Assembly (NCBI GenBank): GCA_947470515.1
Contig: CANITF010000010.1
Location: forward strand, 1-64,000
Length of the DNA: 64,000 nt
Direction: 5' to 3'
From: Flavobacteriales bacterium
Lineage (GTDB): Bacteria > Bacteroidota > Bacteroidia > Flavobacteriales_D > Crocinitomicaceae
Part shown: positions 1 to 8,870 of the stretch, in pieces
How the letters are laid out: every line of letters starts with the position of its first letter
How positions within the stretch are numbered: the first letter of the stretch is position 1
Made by a program: the position numbers and the translations under genes
The notes under the pieces: generated by a model
The model's input: only the letters and a program-made list of their open reading frames with translations
What the model was told of the DNA's origin: nothing
Databases searched by the model: none

Positions 1-89
1 AATTCTTCTCTTGCGGAGGCGCTCATATCTGTATATTGCAAATACCCAACTGCAGTTAATGCAGCACCACTATTATTCAAATCTTCCAT
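1..89 (-). CDS. partial ORF running off the left edge, unknown
   Basis: An open frame starts at an ATG (complement of 87-89) and runs out of the window without a stop, giving about 29 residues. It is codirectional with the transglutaminase-like gene that ends 82 bases upstream of it. I do not recognise the fragment. It could be the start of a gene, an internal piece of a decayed one, or chance, because the frame is also open for seven codons upstream of the ATG. Confidence 0.25.
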   Translation of the reverse strand, partial: MEDLNNSGAALTAVGYLQYTDMSASAREE

Positions 90-171
90 GTCGGTTAGTA
101 ATTCATCAAGTTAATCAGTTGTTCAGTCGCCATTCCTTAACTTAAAAACTTCCTTACCCTTTCCATTAAAA

Positions 172-1830
172 TCATTCTATGGAAGAAACAGAATATATTC
201 CATCCTTGTTATCCAAAATAAACCTTGGACCATCAGGGATTTCTATAAACATTGAAGATTTTGTCTCTGAACGATTAGAAGCAGAGTCATAAGAAAAAGA
301 ATTTAGGTTTGTCAAACTCGAAATTTCTCCTTCCCATTGATCGATTCGTAATAACATTTTTTTATCTAATTTAAGTTTGCCTTTAGGATCGAAAAAAACA
401 CTAAGGTTAATTCCAGCAAGTTCTTTTAGTTTTTTGTAGTCTTTAACTCGAATTGCTGCAACTACACCTTTTATATATGGGTCAGCATATCTATTGTCTG
501 CGTTTGCCATATAGTGTCTCATCATTCCTTGATAACCTCCTTTAGTCGCAATTAATTTTACATTCAAACAATTTTCAATATCAATACTGAACAAATTTAT
601 GTCCTCTCCTAGTGGAATAGTTAAATAAGTACTGTCATTATGGAAGTTTACTTTAACAGCTACTTTTTCATTACTCCCTTGTGTCTTATAAGTATAATTT
701 TCACCGTTGTAAATTACCTTTTGAAAATCAGATGGTAATTTTGTCACTTCTACAGAGTGTTGTCCTAAAAAAGAAATTGTTAACATTTTATCGCAAAAAA
801 TATAGGATGAAAATTTGAACCCAGGTAGTTTCGCTCCCTTACATAATGGTAAAATCAAGGGTGCTTTAATGAAATCTTCTTGAGACAATGAAACTTTTAA
901 GAGTTGGTCGTCTTTGCTCAGTGGATAATGCGAATAAATCATTACTTCAGGTTCAACATTAATCCATTTTTGATCAATATATGTTCCATTGTCAGCCCAG
1001 GTAACATCGTAAATCATCTCTTTTTCTCCTAAACCTACGATATTCCAAGCGTGAAACCCGGTTAAGCGTTTGAGATCATTATGTGATTGTCTAGTATGCC
1101 CTAAAACCGTTCTCGCTTTAATACCTGATTTCTCACATAATTCCATAAAAACATAAGAATATCCAGCACATACTGCCAATCTTTGTTTACCTACAAGTAT
1201 CCCTTTTAGATCATTTTGTTCATTAGCATAATGGTCTAATTTTAATCCTTCATAGTCATATTCAATACTTTGAACAATGAACTTGGTGATAACATCAATT
1301 TTTTCTTGATCAGATTTTATTGATTTCAATAAATAGCTTAACAATAAGTCAATATCTAGCTCATCTTCAGCTTCAAAATTATTGACTACAACATCGTTAT
1401 CCAAATGAATGAAAAAGGGCTTTCTATATTCCTTTTTAGAAGTAGTTTTGTACAAATAGTTTTTTTTGAATAGAAAATATGCCCAAAAATTTGGATAAAT
1501 CTTCCCGTTTTTATAAAAATAAGTACCTGATTGAAATTGACCTTTAAATTCTAATTGAGTAGGTTTTTCAAAAATAATCTTGTCCTTAACTATTTTATAT
1601 TTTCCTAGATTTCGCTCAACAAATTGTTCATTGTATCCCTTTGTTTCAAATAATAAATGCTCGTAAGTTCCTTTATCATAAAGCCTTAAAATTTCGGTCT
1701 TTTTACCTTTGGAGGAGCAATCAAAAACTTTATCAATTTTTTGATCAATAACAGACCAAGAATTTCTTTTTGATGCACGAATTCCAATAAATGGAATAAG
1801 CACAAATGATAGAACGATTACTTTTCTCAT
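172..1830 (-). CDS. secreted transglutaminase-like domain protein
   Basis: This 552-residue protein starts with a hydrophobic signal-like segment (residues 1-19), so it is probably exported. A transglutaminase-like (papain-fold) core lies at about residues 170-300. The candidate triad is Cys221 in the VCAGYS motif, His260 in FHAWN and Asp275 in YDVTWAD, in the order and spacing expected for this superfamily. In bacteria such domains usually act as peptidases or amidases rather than cross-linkers. The region after residue 300 looks beta-rich and is unassigned. The gene stands alone, with a tiny signal-peptide ORF about 95 bases upstream on the same strand. The substrate is unknown; the superfamily call is firm. 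Confidence 0.8.
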   Translation of the reverse strand: MRKVIVLSFVLIPFIGIRASKRNSWSVIDQKIDKVFDCSSKGKKTEILRLYDKGTYEHLLFETKGYNEQFVERNLGKYKIVKDKIIFEKPTQLEFKGQFQSGTYFYKNGKIYPNFWAYFLFKKNYLYKTTSKKEYRKPFFIHLDNDVVVNNFEAEDELDIDLLLSYLLKSIKSDQEKIDVITKFIVQSIEYDYEGLKLDHYANEQNDLKGILVGKQRLAVCAGYSYVFMELCEKSGIKARTVLGHTRQSHNDLKRLTGFHAWNIVGLGEKEMIYDVTWADNGTYIDQKWINVEPEVMIYSHYPLSKDDQLLKVSLSQEDFIKAPLILPLCKGAKLPGFKFSSYIFCDKMLTISFLGQHSVEVTKLPSDFQKVIYNGENYTYKTQGSNEKVAVKVNFHNDSTYLTIPLGEDINLFSIDIENCLNVKLIATKGGYQGMMRHYMANADNRYADPYIKGVVAAIRVKDYKKLKELAGINLSVFFDPKGKLKLDKKMLLRIDQWEGEISSLTNLNSFSYDSASNRSETKSSMFIEIPDGPRFILDNKDGIYSVSSIE

Positions 1831-1924
1831 AACTAGATAGATTGATGAAAGAATTAAAAAGTAATTGTTGTTTCATAGTTTATGATTTTTTACTTACAAC
1901 GCTTAAGATTAAAAACAATACAGT

Positions 1925-2074
1925 TTAGATCATATTTACACTATCAACTAACTGTTTTTGGTTAAGTTTAACGAACGATTGATTCGTCTTTAGTTTAATT
2001 GAATAGTCAGATTTTTGAGCAAAACAAGGCAATAGTACCAAGGTTATGTGAGCAATAATAAGTACGTTTTTCAT
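1925..2074 (-). CDS. 49-residue ORF with a Sec signal peptide
   Basis: An ATG at the complement of 2072-2074 opens a 49-codon frame ending in TAA. The first 19 residues form a textbook Bacteroidota signal peptide: MK start, hydrophobic core, and a CFAQ cleavage region. The mature part would be only about 30 polar residues. It lies in the 523-base gap between the transglutaminase-like gene and the 111-residue gene. It may be a small secreted peptide or the 5' stump of a deleted secreted-protein gene. The downstream sequence shows no obvious frame-shifted continuation. The rest of this gap holds nothing else I can support. Confidence 0.35.
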   Translation of the reverse strand: MKNVLIIAHITLVLLPCFAQKSDYSIKLKTNQSFVKLNQKQLVDSVNMI

Positions 2075-2353
2075 AGCCTTTTTTTAAGAAAACGAACTAA
2101 GTAGTAAAATATAACAGTTGATCGAAAATTATATTCAGTTAGTTTTTGAAAATCAATAAGTACTCTTGTGTTAAGAGCAAAAAGGGCTCTGAAACTAAAT
2201 CAGGTTTGATTTGATCATTTTCATATTCTGTTGTGCTCTTGAGCTAAGGACTAATATCGCTCATAAGCTAAGTGACGTTAGTTTGGAAATTCTAAGCAAA
2301 CTGATTTAGTTTGCTTTGATTAAGCTGAAAAATTCATATTCAGTTGCATATAA

Positions 2354-2689
2354 TCATTTCAATTCAATTTCAAATGTCATATTAGATTCATTTGACTTAA
2401 AGCTACCTTTGAATCTAACATCAATTTTTCTGAATGGACCATTAAAAGGCTCATCAAAATCTTTTGCTAATTTAATAGCATCAAATTTATCAATTTGATT
2501 TGAGTATGCCTTAGAAATTGGAATTGAGAAAATTGCCTCGGAAGGGCCATACATCCAATTAAGCAGCAAATTAGGACAATCTTTTGAATTTGAATATTTG
2601 ACATTAGATACTATCACTGATTTAAAATCACTTTCCGCGTCAAAGCATTTTCGAAAGTTTGTATTAGTAAGAGTAATTTTATGTTTCAT
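2354..2689 (-). CDS. hypothetical protein, 111 aa
   Basis: This is a soluble-looking protein without signal peptide or membrane segment, rich in Lys, Ser, Asn and Phe with alternating hydrophobic residues that suggest beta strands. I do not recognise a family. It lies downstream of the caspase-like gene on the same strand, separated from it by a 124-base gap almost filled by a palindromic element, so cotranscription is possible but not certain. Its size and position would suit a small partner of the caspase-like protein. That is only a contextual guess. Confidence 0.55.
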   Translation of the reverse strand: MKHKITLTNTNFRKCFDAESDFKSVIVSNVKYSNSKDCPNLLLNWMYGPSEAIFSIPISKAYSNQIDKFDAIKLAKDFDEPFNGPFRKIDVRFKGSFKSNESNMTFEIELK

Positions 2690-2732
2690 TGTTATTAAAT
2701 GGTTTTATTAAGCCCCAGTAAGATAACTTACC

Positions 2733-2817
2733 GATAACGGTTTGCGTTTAGGTGATGTTGCCTTGTGTTGTCCCGATGTTTCGGGACGGCAAGGCAATAT
2801 TGCTTACACGCTGTTAA
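2733..2817. repeat. nested palindromic intergenic element
   Basis: A 7-bp inner stem (2770-2776 with 2781-2787, loop TGTT) sits inside an 8-bp outer stem (2758-2765 with 2790-2797). Further out, GATAACGG..TGCGT on the left matches ACACGCTGTTAA on the right as an imperfect inverted repeat. Its end overlaps the stop codon of the caspase-like gene, so it could act as a terminator or mRNA-stabilising structure. The layout also suits a dispersed palindromic repeat, and a decayed relative is visible at 8871-8917. Confidence 0.7.
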
Positions 2818-3557
2818 AGGCTGTTTAATTTTATTGCAAATGGGAAATTCAAGTTTTCTTCTTTATCATTTATCGTTACAATTTGTGGATTCTGATCAAA
2901 ATTTGATTTGAATTTCAAATACTGATGAGCTAAATCATTCGCACCATTTATAGATAATATGCTTTCGTTATTTTGGTTCTCATACCATTCTCGAGATGTT
3001 TTTAGCAATGAATAAGTATAGTCGCCTCCTAATTCTGTATCATTACTTATTTCTCCAACAGAGCAAGCATAAGCTATAGAAATACCATCTGTACTTTCAG
3101 AAATTATTTGCATGTATTTTTCACTAGAATTTGGTTGATCTAAACTTGATTTAAAGGATAAATATTCAGGACCTGAAAAACTTGCGTATTCTTCAACTAA
3201 GGATTTTCTGCAAGTATCAATAATTATTAGTGCTTTAGGTGCTTTTATAATCGAAATTAGTTGAGAAACAGAAAGTGATTCGGAATCGTTTATTTCAATA
3301 TTCGTTTCATTTAAGTCATGATTACCGTGGCCGGAGAAATACACAAGTAAGAAGTCAGTATATGTACTTTGGAATAATTCGATCAAATTTTCAGATGGAC
3401 ATTTAAACAGTCCTGCAATTTCATTATCCTCCCAAGAACCACCAATAGGTGATTTTAAAAAACTTACAAAGTGATGTAAATCAGCATCGACACCCTTTAA
3501 ATAATTAACAGAATTCTTTGGTCCTGGGGAACCAATCATTATTGCTTTTCTAGTCAT
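2814..3557 (-). CDS. caspase-family (peptidase C14-like) protein
   Basis: The 247-residue protein has the caspase-fold hallmarks. His77 lies in YFSGHGNH after a hydrophobic strand, and Cys116 lies in IIIDTCR after a second strand; these are the expected catalytic dyad. The N-terminus contains the family's first strand and a DADLHHF stretch typical of metacaspase-like proteins. It has no signal peptide, so it should act in the cytoplasm. Bacterial caspase-fold proteases are often effectors of abortive-infection systems, where a sensor activates them. Here no TPR, NTPase or nucleotide-sensing domain is fused, so any sensor must be a separate protein. Neighbours are a palindromic element, a 111-residue unknown gene and, divergently, an integrase. 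Confidence 0.8.
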   Translation of the reverse strand: MTRKAIMIGSPGPKNSVNYLKGVDADLHHFVSFLKSPIGGSWEDNEIAGLFKCPSENLIELFQSTYTDFLLVYFSGHGNHDLNETNIEINDSESLSVSQLISIIKAPKALIIIDTCRKSLVEEYASFSGPEYLSFKSSLDQPNSSEKYMQIISESTDGISIAYACSVGEISNDTELGGDYTYSLLKTSREWYENQNNESILSINGANDLAHQYLKFKSNFDQNPQIVTINDKEENLNFPFAIKLNSL

Positions 3558-4056
3558 ATTTAAATTGCCTTTAACTTATTTATAGTTTATCAAAATGCAC
3601 CCAAAACAATTAGATTTTGATGTATATACGAACATAATGATCGTGTTTCTAAATTTACTTATTTTTTTACATTACATCTAACGAATCATGCATCTAATTG
3701 CAATATTGATTTCTCCTTTTTTTCTCTTCAATTAATTTCGAATTTGATCAAAATCGCGAAAATTGAGTGTCTTTTTTTATTTCAATGATCAAATTCTCTG
3801 AATTCGAATTGTTAATAACTATTTCCTCTTTCGATAAAATTCAAACAAAAAACACCAAAAAAATGCGAAAAATTATTCTTAATAATAATTAATTATCTTT
3901 TAGAATAATTTAAAATTATCTTTAAAGATAATTCTATAAATCATTGATTTGTTGATAAGTAGGTGTTTTTAATTTAATCTTTACATTAATATAATCATTA
4001 TCTTGTACCCAAGTAAAATGGATAACGAATCCATTAAATAATTAAAACAAGAAATC
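3558..4056. promoter_or_regulatory. AT-rich intergenic region with a 20-bp palindrome
   Basis: This 499-base stretch between the divergent caspase-like and integrase genes has no credible ORF and is very AT-rich. It contains a perfect 20-bp palindrome at 3914-3933 (arms of ten, AATTATCTTT). The half-site ATTATCTTT recurs just upstream around 3893-3902 as part of an imperfect copy. Such clustered dyads upstream of an integrase are typical operator or recombinase arm-site candidates. No assignment is proven. Confidence 0.45.
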
Positions 4057-5289
4057 ATGATACACGTAAATTTCTCAATAAGATTTTTGGTGAAAGCTTT
4101 AAAAAGTGATCCCAATAAATCATTTTTATACTTGAGACTTTCTTTGAAAAAAGAAAAAAAAGAAATCGCTTTAAAAATTCAAGTAAACCCAGAATTATGG
4201 AACCAACAACAGCAATGTATGGATGGCAAATCTGAAAGCTCTAAAGTCATCAATGATGAATTAGAAATGATTAAGACGCGACTGCGCAAAATCTACAATG
4301 ATTTGCGTTTTCAAAATGGTGATGTAAAAATGGATGAAGTTTTAAATGGTTATTTAGGCAAGAACCGTTTGCATGGTAAACATACTTTATTGGAAATTTT
4401 TGACATTCACAACAAACGTGCTGCAGCACTTGAAGGCAAAGGATACGCACATAACACTGTCGTTAGGTTTAATACAACACGTGATCATGTTGCCAATTTT
4501 CTAAAAGTCACGTATAAACAAAATGACATTGATTTAAGCAAACTTAACTTCCAATTTATAGAAGAGGTACATAATTATTTTGTGGTCTCTAAAAAATGTT
4601 GCCATAATACGTCGGTAAAATACATTCGGATCATTAAAAAAATCGTCAAATTGGCCATTCAATATGAATGGCTCGATAAAGATCCATTTATAAACTTCAA
4701 GCAATCATTGGATGAAGTGCATAGGGGACATCTTTTGGATGGAGAGCTTGATTTATTAGAAGAACTGATCCTAGTTAAATATAAGGATCAAAGAGTGAGG
4801 GATTTATTTATTTTTTGTTGTTACACGGGTTTATCTTATTGCGATGCAGCTTCACTTAAACAAGATCAAATAGTTGTCTATCCTGATGGGGAGTTATGGG
4901 TTAACTTAAACAGAAAGAAAACTGGCGGAAAAAGTAGTTTTCCACTTTTAGATAAAGCAAAAGCGATTTTGGATAAATATAAGAATGATCCAGAATGCGA
5001 TGTAAAAGGTACATTGTTGCCTTTTGTTTCGAATGCAAGAATGAATACTACTTTGAAGGTGTTAGCTAAAATGGCAGGAATTAATAAAAATATAACAACT
5101 CATCAAGGAAGGCACACGTTTGCGACGACGATAACCATGAGCAACGGTGTTCCAATAGAAACTATTTCAAAAATGTTATCGCATAAATCTATAAAAACGA
5201 CACAGCTGTATAGTAAAGTGTTAGATCTTAAGGTAGGACATGATATGCGAATATTAAAAGAGAAACTGAATAAAAAAAAGATTAATTAA
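4057..5289 (+). CDS. tyrosine recombinase / site-specific integrase (Bacteroidetes type)
   Basis: The 410-residue protein has the usual three parts: an N-terminal arm-binding domain (about 1-95), a SAM-like core-binding domain (about 105-215) and the catalytic domain (about 225-400). Visible active-site residues are Lys287/288 in the RKKTGG turn, His349 and Arg352 in HQGRH, His376 in LSHKS and the nucleophile Tyr385 in QLYSKV. The position usually holding the first catalytic Arg reads TGLSY with Ser260, as in the IntDOT branch of Bacteroides integrases. The two small genes downstream look like its accessory module. It probably mobilises, or once mobilised, an element in this island. The attachment sites were not identified. 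Confidence 0.93.
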   Translation: MIHVNFSIRFLVKALKSDPNKSFLYLRLSLKKEKKEIALKIQVNPELWNQQQQCMDGKSESSKVINDELEMIKTRLRKIYNDLRFQNGDVKMDEVLNGYLGKNRLHGKHTLLEIFDIHNKRAAALEGKGYAHNTVVRFNTTRDHVANFLKVTYKQNDIDLSKLNFQFIEEVHNYFVVSKKCCHNTSVKYIRIIKKIVKLAIQYEWLDKDPFINFKQSLDEVHRGHLLDGELDLLEELILVKYKDQRVRDLFIFCCYTGLSYCDAASLKQDQIVVYPDGELWVNLNRKKTGGKSSFPLLDKAKAILDKYKNDPECDVKGTLLPFVSNARMNTTLKVLAKMAGINKNITTHQGRHTFATTITMSNGVPIETISKMLSHKSIKTTQLYSKVLDLKVGHDMRILKEKLNKKKIN

Positions 5290-5305
5290 ATTTTAAAAAG
5301 TAGAC

Positions 5306-5626
5306 ATGGAAAATCAAAACAAAAAGAAATCCGAAAGGGAAAAAAGAAAACGCAAGGAACTAGCATATGTCCTCGAGCGTGTGTTTCAACAACAAAAAGG
5401 AAATATTAAAAGCATATTGCTTGTTGATTATCCTAATCGAAAATGGCTAAAGACGGGAGAATTATTAAAACTTCTTCAAGTGCCTATAGAAAGAATCACC
5501 CAGATGCGGAAATTTGGGTTTATAATAGGTCATCTTCAAAGTGGAGCTTATTATTATTCAGTTGAATCTATATCGAAATTGATCGAAGAGTATTTAATAA
5601 CTAAAAAAATAAATTATGAAATGTAA
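5306..5626 (+). CDS. small HTH protein, possible excisionase/recombination directionality factor
   Basis: The protein has 106 residues. A very basic N-terminus (about 1-40) is followed by a winged-helix-like segment (about 48-100) in which TGELLKLLQV reads as helix-turn-helix and GAYYYSVESI as the wing. This resembles the MerR/excisionase-type domains that accompany Bacteroidetes integrases. It starts 16 bases after the integrase stop and overlaps the next gene by 11 bases, so the three genes are probably one transcript. A role in excision control is inferred from fold and position. Confidence 0.6.
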   Translation: MENQNKKKSEREKRKRKELAYVLERVFQQQKGNIKSILLVDYPNRKWLKTGELLKLLQVPIERITQMRKFGFIIGHLQSGAYYYSVESISKLIEEYLITKKINYEM

Positions 5627-5987
5627 AAGTTTATTCTGTAACAGAGAGATTATTGATGAGCATGGATCTAGGGAATATTGTAACAATAATAACAGATGTA
5701 AAAACAAGCATCATGCTGCAATAAAGAAGGAAGAACTACTTAGGTATAGAGAAGAAGAATCCTTCAAATTAAGAAGTGAATTTGCTATTAAGTGTTTTAC
5801 CCAATTATTATTTAAAATAAAAAAAACCAGATTTATGATTTTTAAAGAATTCGAGTTATTGAATTTGAATTTGAATGACGATATCTTTTTTAAGAAAAGT
5901 TTAGGCCCAGGATTTTCTGAGTATAAAATTGATATTTATACTATTTTACATTCAGAAAAGGCTGGTAGAATTTATATTTATAGGTAA
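5616..5987 (+). CDS. hypothetical protein with N-terminal Cys-rich zinc-ribbon-like motif
   Basis: The first 35 residues carry four cysteines (positions 3, 8, 22 and 28) plus two His, in the pattern of short zinc-binding modules common in mobile elements (CxxxxC, then YC and C). The remaining 90 residues are charged and unassigned. The start overlaps the end of the preceding HTH gene, which suggests translational coupling. It probably belongs to the integrase module, perhaps as a DNA-binding accessory, but I recognise no family beyond the metal site. Confidence 0.5.
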   Translation: MKCKSLFCNREIIDEHGSREYCNNNNRCKNKHHAAIKKEELLRYREEESFKLRSEFAIKCFTQLLFKIKKTRFMIFKEFELLNLNLNDDIFFKKSLGPGFSEYKIDIYTILHSEKAGRIYIYR

Positions 5988-6122
5988 GGAATTAAAATTA
6001 TGTGAAGGAATGAAAATGTATCTGCAAATGAGTAGAAAAATCGTCTATTTCGAATTTGAAACTGTTTTTATGTGAATTTGTTTATTTTCTAAAATTGAAG
6101 GAAATAAATTCTTGCGTAATCT

Positions 6123-7454
6123 TTAGGAATTTTTCGTTTGTTTCCATTTCCTATTTATCTTTTTTGCTTTATCAGGAAACATAAAGATGAATAGGGGAAT
6201 TGCTGAAATTAGAATTACTAGAGTTAATAATAAAAAGAAAACAATCTGATTTAAACCAGACTTTTGCTGGAAGTTGTTTACTCCAGACAATATAGGCCCA
6301 ACGCTACTAATCGATGTAAACAAACCTACAACACCTAGTAATAAATTGGAACGGCTTTGTTTTTGTTCTTGAATTGCTTGACTAATTCTATTAATCCTGT
6401 CTTGAAATTTTTTCAATTCAGGTTCAATGTCGAGCGTTTTTCGGTGTTCTTGATAAATTAGATTTGGTAAAAAATTATAAGAAATATGGCTGACATTGTA
6501 TGCGTTTAAGAAAGCTTCAAATTGATCACGAACTTTGACGGAGTCATCAATCATTTCAGAGTTGAAACGGAATAAATTAAACTTTATAACCAAATTATGA
6601 ATGAAAATCCTAAAGTAAAGTTGAGACCAAGTAGTTGAGTGAAAAGATTGTTTGTCACCATCAAGTATTCCTTTTCCAAGAACTGTGAATGTATCGAATA
6701 ATGGAAGAATATCGTAGTTGTTAAAAACGGATATTTTATTTTTCATTAATTCATCAAAATAGTCGTTGCTAGGAGAATACGTTTCATTTCCGCCTGCAGT
6801 GCCTATTTTTGAAACACAACCAACATCATATAAAAGTTCTAATCTCTTTTTATGATCAATTTCTTCTTCTAAATCAATTACAGTAAATAGCTTAAATTTT
6901 GAGCCAGAATATTCGTCTACTTTTACTTTTTTTGTGGTTAAATCAGTACTTATTTTAATTCCTGCTAACACCTGGTTTTCTATCCAATTTACCCATTTAA
7001 AATCTTTACCATCTTCAATTATTTCGGTATTAAAGTTTCTTGAGAAAAACATTAAGTCCGAATAGCTAGATAATAGCTTGGAGTCTATTGTTAATTCAAT
7101 TGAAAAGAAATGAAGATTATTTGGAAATAAGAAAAGCTCAACATCTCCTACAATAGCATTTAACCATTCTTTTTCTTTTGTTTCATAATTAGTTCTAACT
7201 ACAAGAGAAATTTCTTTGTTTAGCGTTTTTTTAAGAATTGTAGAACTTGTTTCTTCCGATTTAAAAAAATAGATATCTCTAAATTCTGGATACCAGTAAT
7301 TTTTAATGAATGAATTGTTTGTATCGATTTCTTCTTCTTTGTAATTACTGTCCTTGAAATTTTTCACGGTAATTTGAAGCCTACCAGTTGTTTCAAAAAC
7401 ACCGATTATACGAATAATAGAATTACTTACTTTAAAATCTAAAATGTTATTCAT
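6123..7454 (-). CDS. unknown protein with C-terminal two-span membrane hairpin
   Basis: The first 330 residues of this 443-residue protein look soluble and mixed alpha/beta. A charged helix (about 345-368) follows, then two hydrophobic segments (about 370-391 and 403-426) and a short basic tail. This layout, a large cytoplasmic domain plus long helix plus two terminal spans, resembles CorA-type channels in topology. However, I see no GMN signature and no clear sequence match. In a defence-rich island such architectures are often membrane effectors. It is monocistronic and divergent from the next gene. Function unknown. Confidence 0.6.
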   Translation of the reverse strand: MNNILDFKVSNSIIRIIGVFETTGRLQITVKNFKDSNYKEEEIDTNNSFIKNYWYPEFRDIYFFKSEETSSTILKKTLNKEISLVVRTNYETKEKEWLNAIVGDVELFLFPNNLHFFSIELTIDSKLLSSYSDLMFFSRNFNTEIIEDGKDFKWVNWIENQVLAGIKISTDLTTKKVKVDEYSGSKFKLFTVIDLEEEIDHKKRLELLYDVGCVSKIGTAGGNETYSPSNDYFDELMKNKISVFNNYDILPLFDTFTVLGKGILDGDKQSFHSTTWSQLYFRIFIHNLVIKFNLFRFNSEMIDDSVKVRDQFEAFLNAYNVSHISYNFLPNLIYQEHRKTLDIEPELKKFQDRINRISQAIQEQKQSRSNLLLGVVGLFTSISSVGPILSGVNNFQQKSGLNQIVFFLLLTLVILISAIPLFIFMFPDKAKKINRKWKQTKNS

Positions 7455-7645
7455 GAATTGTTAAAATTTTGTAGCTCAAAAAAAAATGTAGCGTATTTAC
7501 TTTTGAATCGTGCTAATTGATTGTCAGATTTTTTTAATTCTTTAGACTATCAAACAGCGACGCAATGTAAAAAAATCATTTGACAATTTTGTGAAGTTAT
7601 TGAAAATTAATATATTATTAAATTGTACCCTATTAATCCAAAGTA

Positions 7646-8347
7646 ATGCAAAACATTTTAAGAAATCTCGATTTACAAAATCATCCATTTATAGTAAAAG
7701 AAATCGATTTTATTACTGCTGTTTTTAATCAAAATAAAGCTTTATTGAGTCATTCAAATGGATTAAATCTAGTTTTTTACGAGCAATCGGAATCCATTAA
7801 AAATGAATTTCCCGAAAAAGAATTTTATCCATTGAAGATTGAGAAGTTGAAAAAATCATTTTTTGAATTAGAAAAAATCCAACTGATTGAATCTTTATTA
7901 AACACAATTTCAAAAACAGATAATTTGACTAAAAATCTCTTATCAAAAAAAGAATTGAATGAGGCAGACATTACATTATATAAAAATAGAATAGGGGACT
8001 TGGAGTCTGTTATCGAATTTGAAGAACACTTAAAAGTTTTGAAATCCTATTTCACTGATTTAAAAAATCATTTTCCAAAATTTGACATAGGAAAAATGCA
8101 TGAAAGCTGGAAAATCCAAATGAATCAAAACGCACTTTGTAAAATGAAAAGTGAGGAAGGAGTGGAGCTCTTGAGAATTCCATTTGGGAACTATTTGTAT
8201 ATTCCAATGAATGAAAATTTAGAGATTAGAACAGTTTATACTGGTTTCAAACCATTTCCGTTGATTGGCAGTGGAAATAAAGAATATTGGCAAAAAGTAA
8301 ACGGTGGTTGGAAGGTTATTCATTCTGATCAAACATGGATCAGTTAG
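7646..8347 (+). CDS. hypothetical protein, 233 aa
   Basis: This is a soluble, Lys- and Glu-rich protein without signal peptide or membrane span. The middle (about 70-150) is likely helical, and the last 60 residues contain aromatic, beta-prone sequence. I do not recognise a family. It is transcribed divergently from the membrane-hairpin gene, sharing a 190-base intergenic region, so the two may be coregulated. No catalytic motif is visible. Confidence 0.55.
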   Translation: MQNILRNLDLQNHPFIVKEIDFITAVFNQNKALLSHSNGLNLVFYEQSESIKNEFPEKEFYPLKIEKLKKSFFELEKIQLIESLLNTISKTDNLTKNLLSKKELNEADITLYKNRIGDLESVIEFEEHLKVLKSYFTDLKNHFPKFDIGKMHESWKIQMNQNALCKMKSEEGVELLRIPFGNYLYIPMNENLEIRTVYTGFKPFPLIGSGNKEYWQKVNGGWKVIHSDQTWIS

Positions 8348-8497
8348 CATTTATTCGAAAATAAGACCAACTTCTGGTTTGAAGGGTACAATTCTGGCAG
8401 TATCATCTTCAAGGATAAATATTTAGTTGCTTGAATAAATATTTGATTTAAATTTATGAAATTCAATAACTTAAGTATTGGTAGTAATTTTTTTTCT

Positions 8498-8776
8498 TTA
8501 ATTAATTTCAGCATTTAATATTACCGCTTTTTTGAATTCATCCGATACATTATACTCTCTAAACGCTTCATTTACCGATTCAGTTTCTAAACCTTGCAAA
8601 GGTTGCAAAATTTCGATTTTTGCTAATTCTGCCATTTTTGGAAAATGATAAAACGATTCGTTACCATCATCTTCGCAACGGTAGGTGAATATCCATCGAA
8701 TATTTGACGAACTTCTCCATTCATCTTCTTGCTCTTCCTTTTCATTGTATTTGAAGAACCAATCTGAAATTCGCAA
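8498..8776 (-). CDS. hypothetical acidic protein, possibly 5'-truncated
   Basis: The frame yields 92 residues from a TTG start and is rich in Glu and Asp, with a composition typical of a real protein. No ATG exists upstream, although the frame stays open for about 35 further codons into the repeat-like sequence at 8871-8917. The gene may therefore have lost its original 5' end there. A second frame (8623-8838) overlaps it but has a less protein-like composition. It lies downstream of the large STAND gene on the same strand. Function unknown. Confidence 0.4.
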   Translation of the reverse strand: MRISDWFFKYNEKEEQEDEWRSSSNIRWIFTYRCEDDGNESFYHFPKMAELAKIEILQPLQGLETESVNEAFREYNVSDEFKKAVILNAEIN

Positions 8777-8870
8777 ATTTGAATAGGCGACATACTGTGT
8801 ACATTGTTTTTGAAGTATAAAGTGGTATACCTTAGCATGCAGTCTATGGCTTATTGGCTTATTAAGTTTG

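Noticed and set aside
8623-8838. Minus-strand 71-codon frame overlapping the acidic 92-residue ORF
   Set aside because: Its composition is less protein-like and it shares most of its span with the better candidate.
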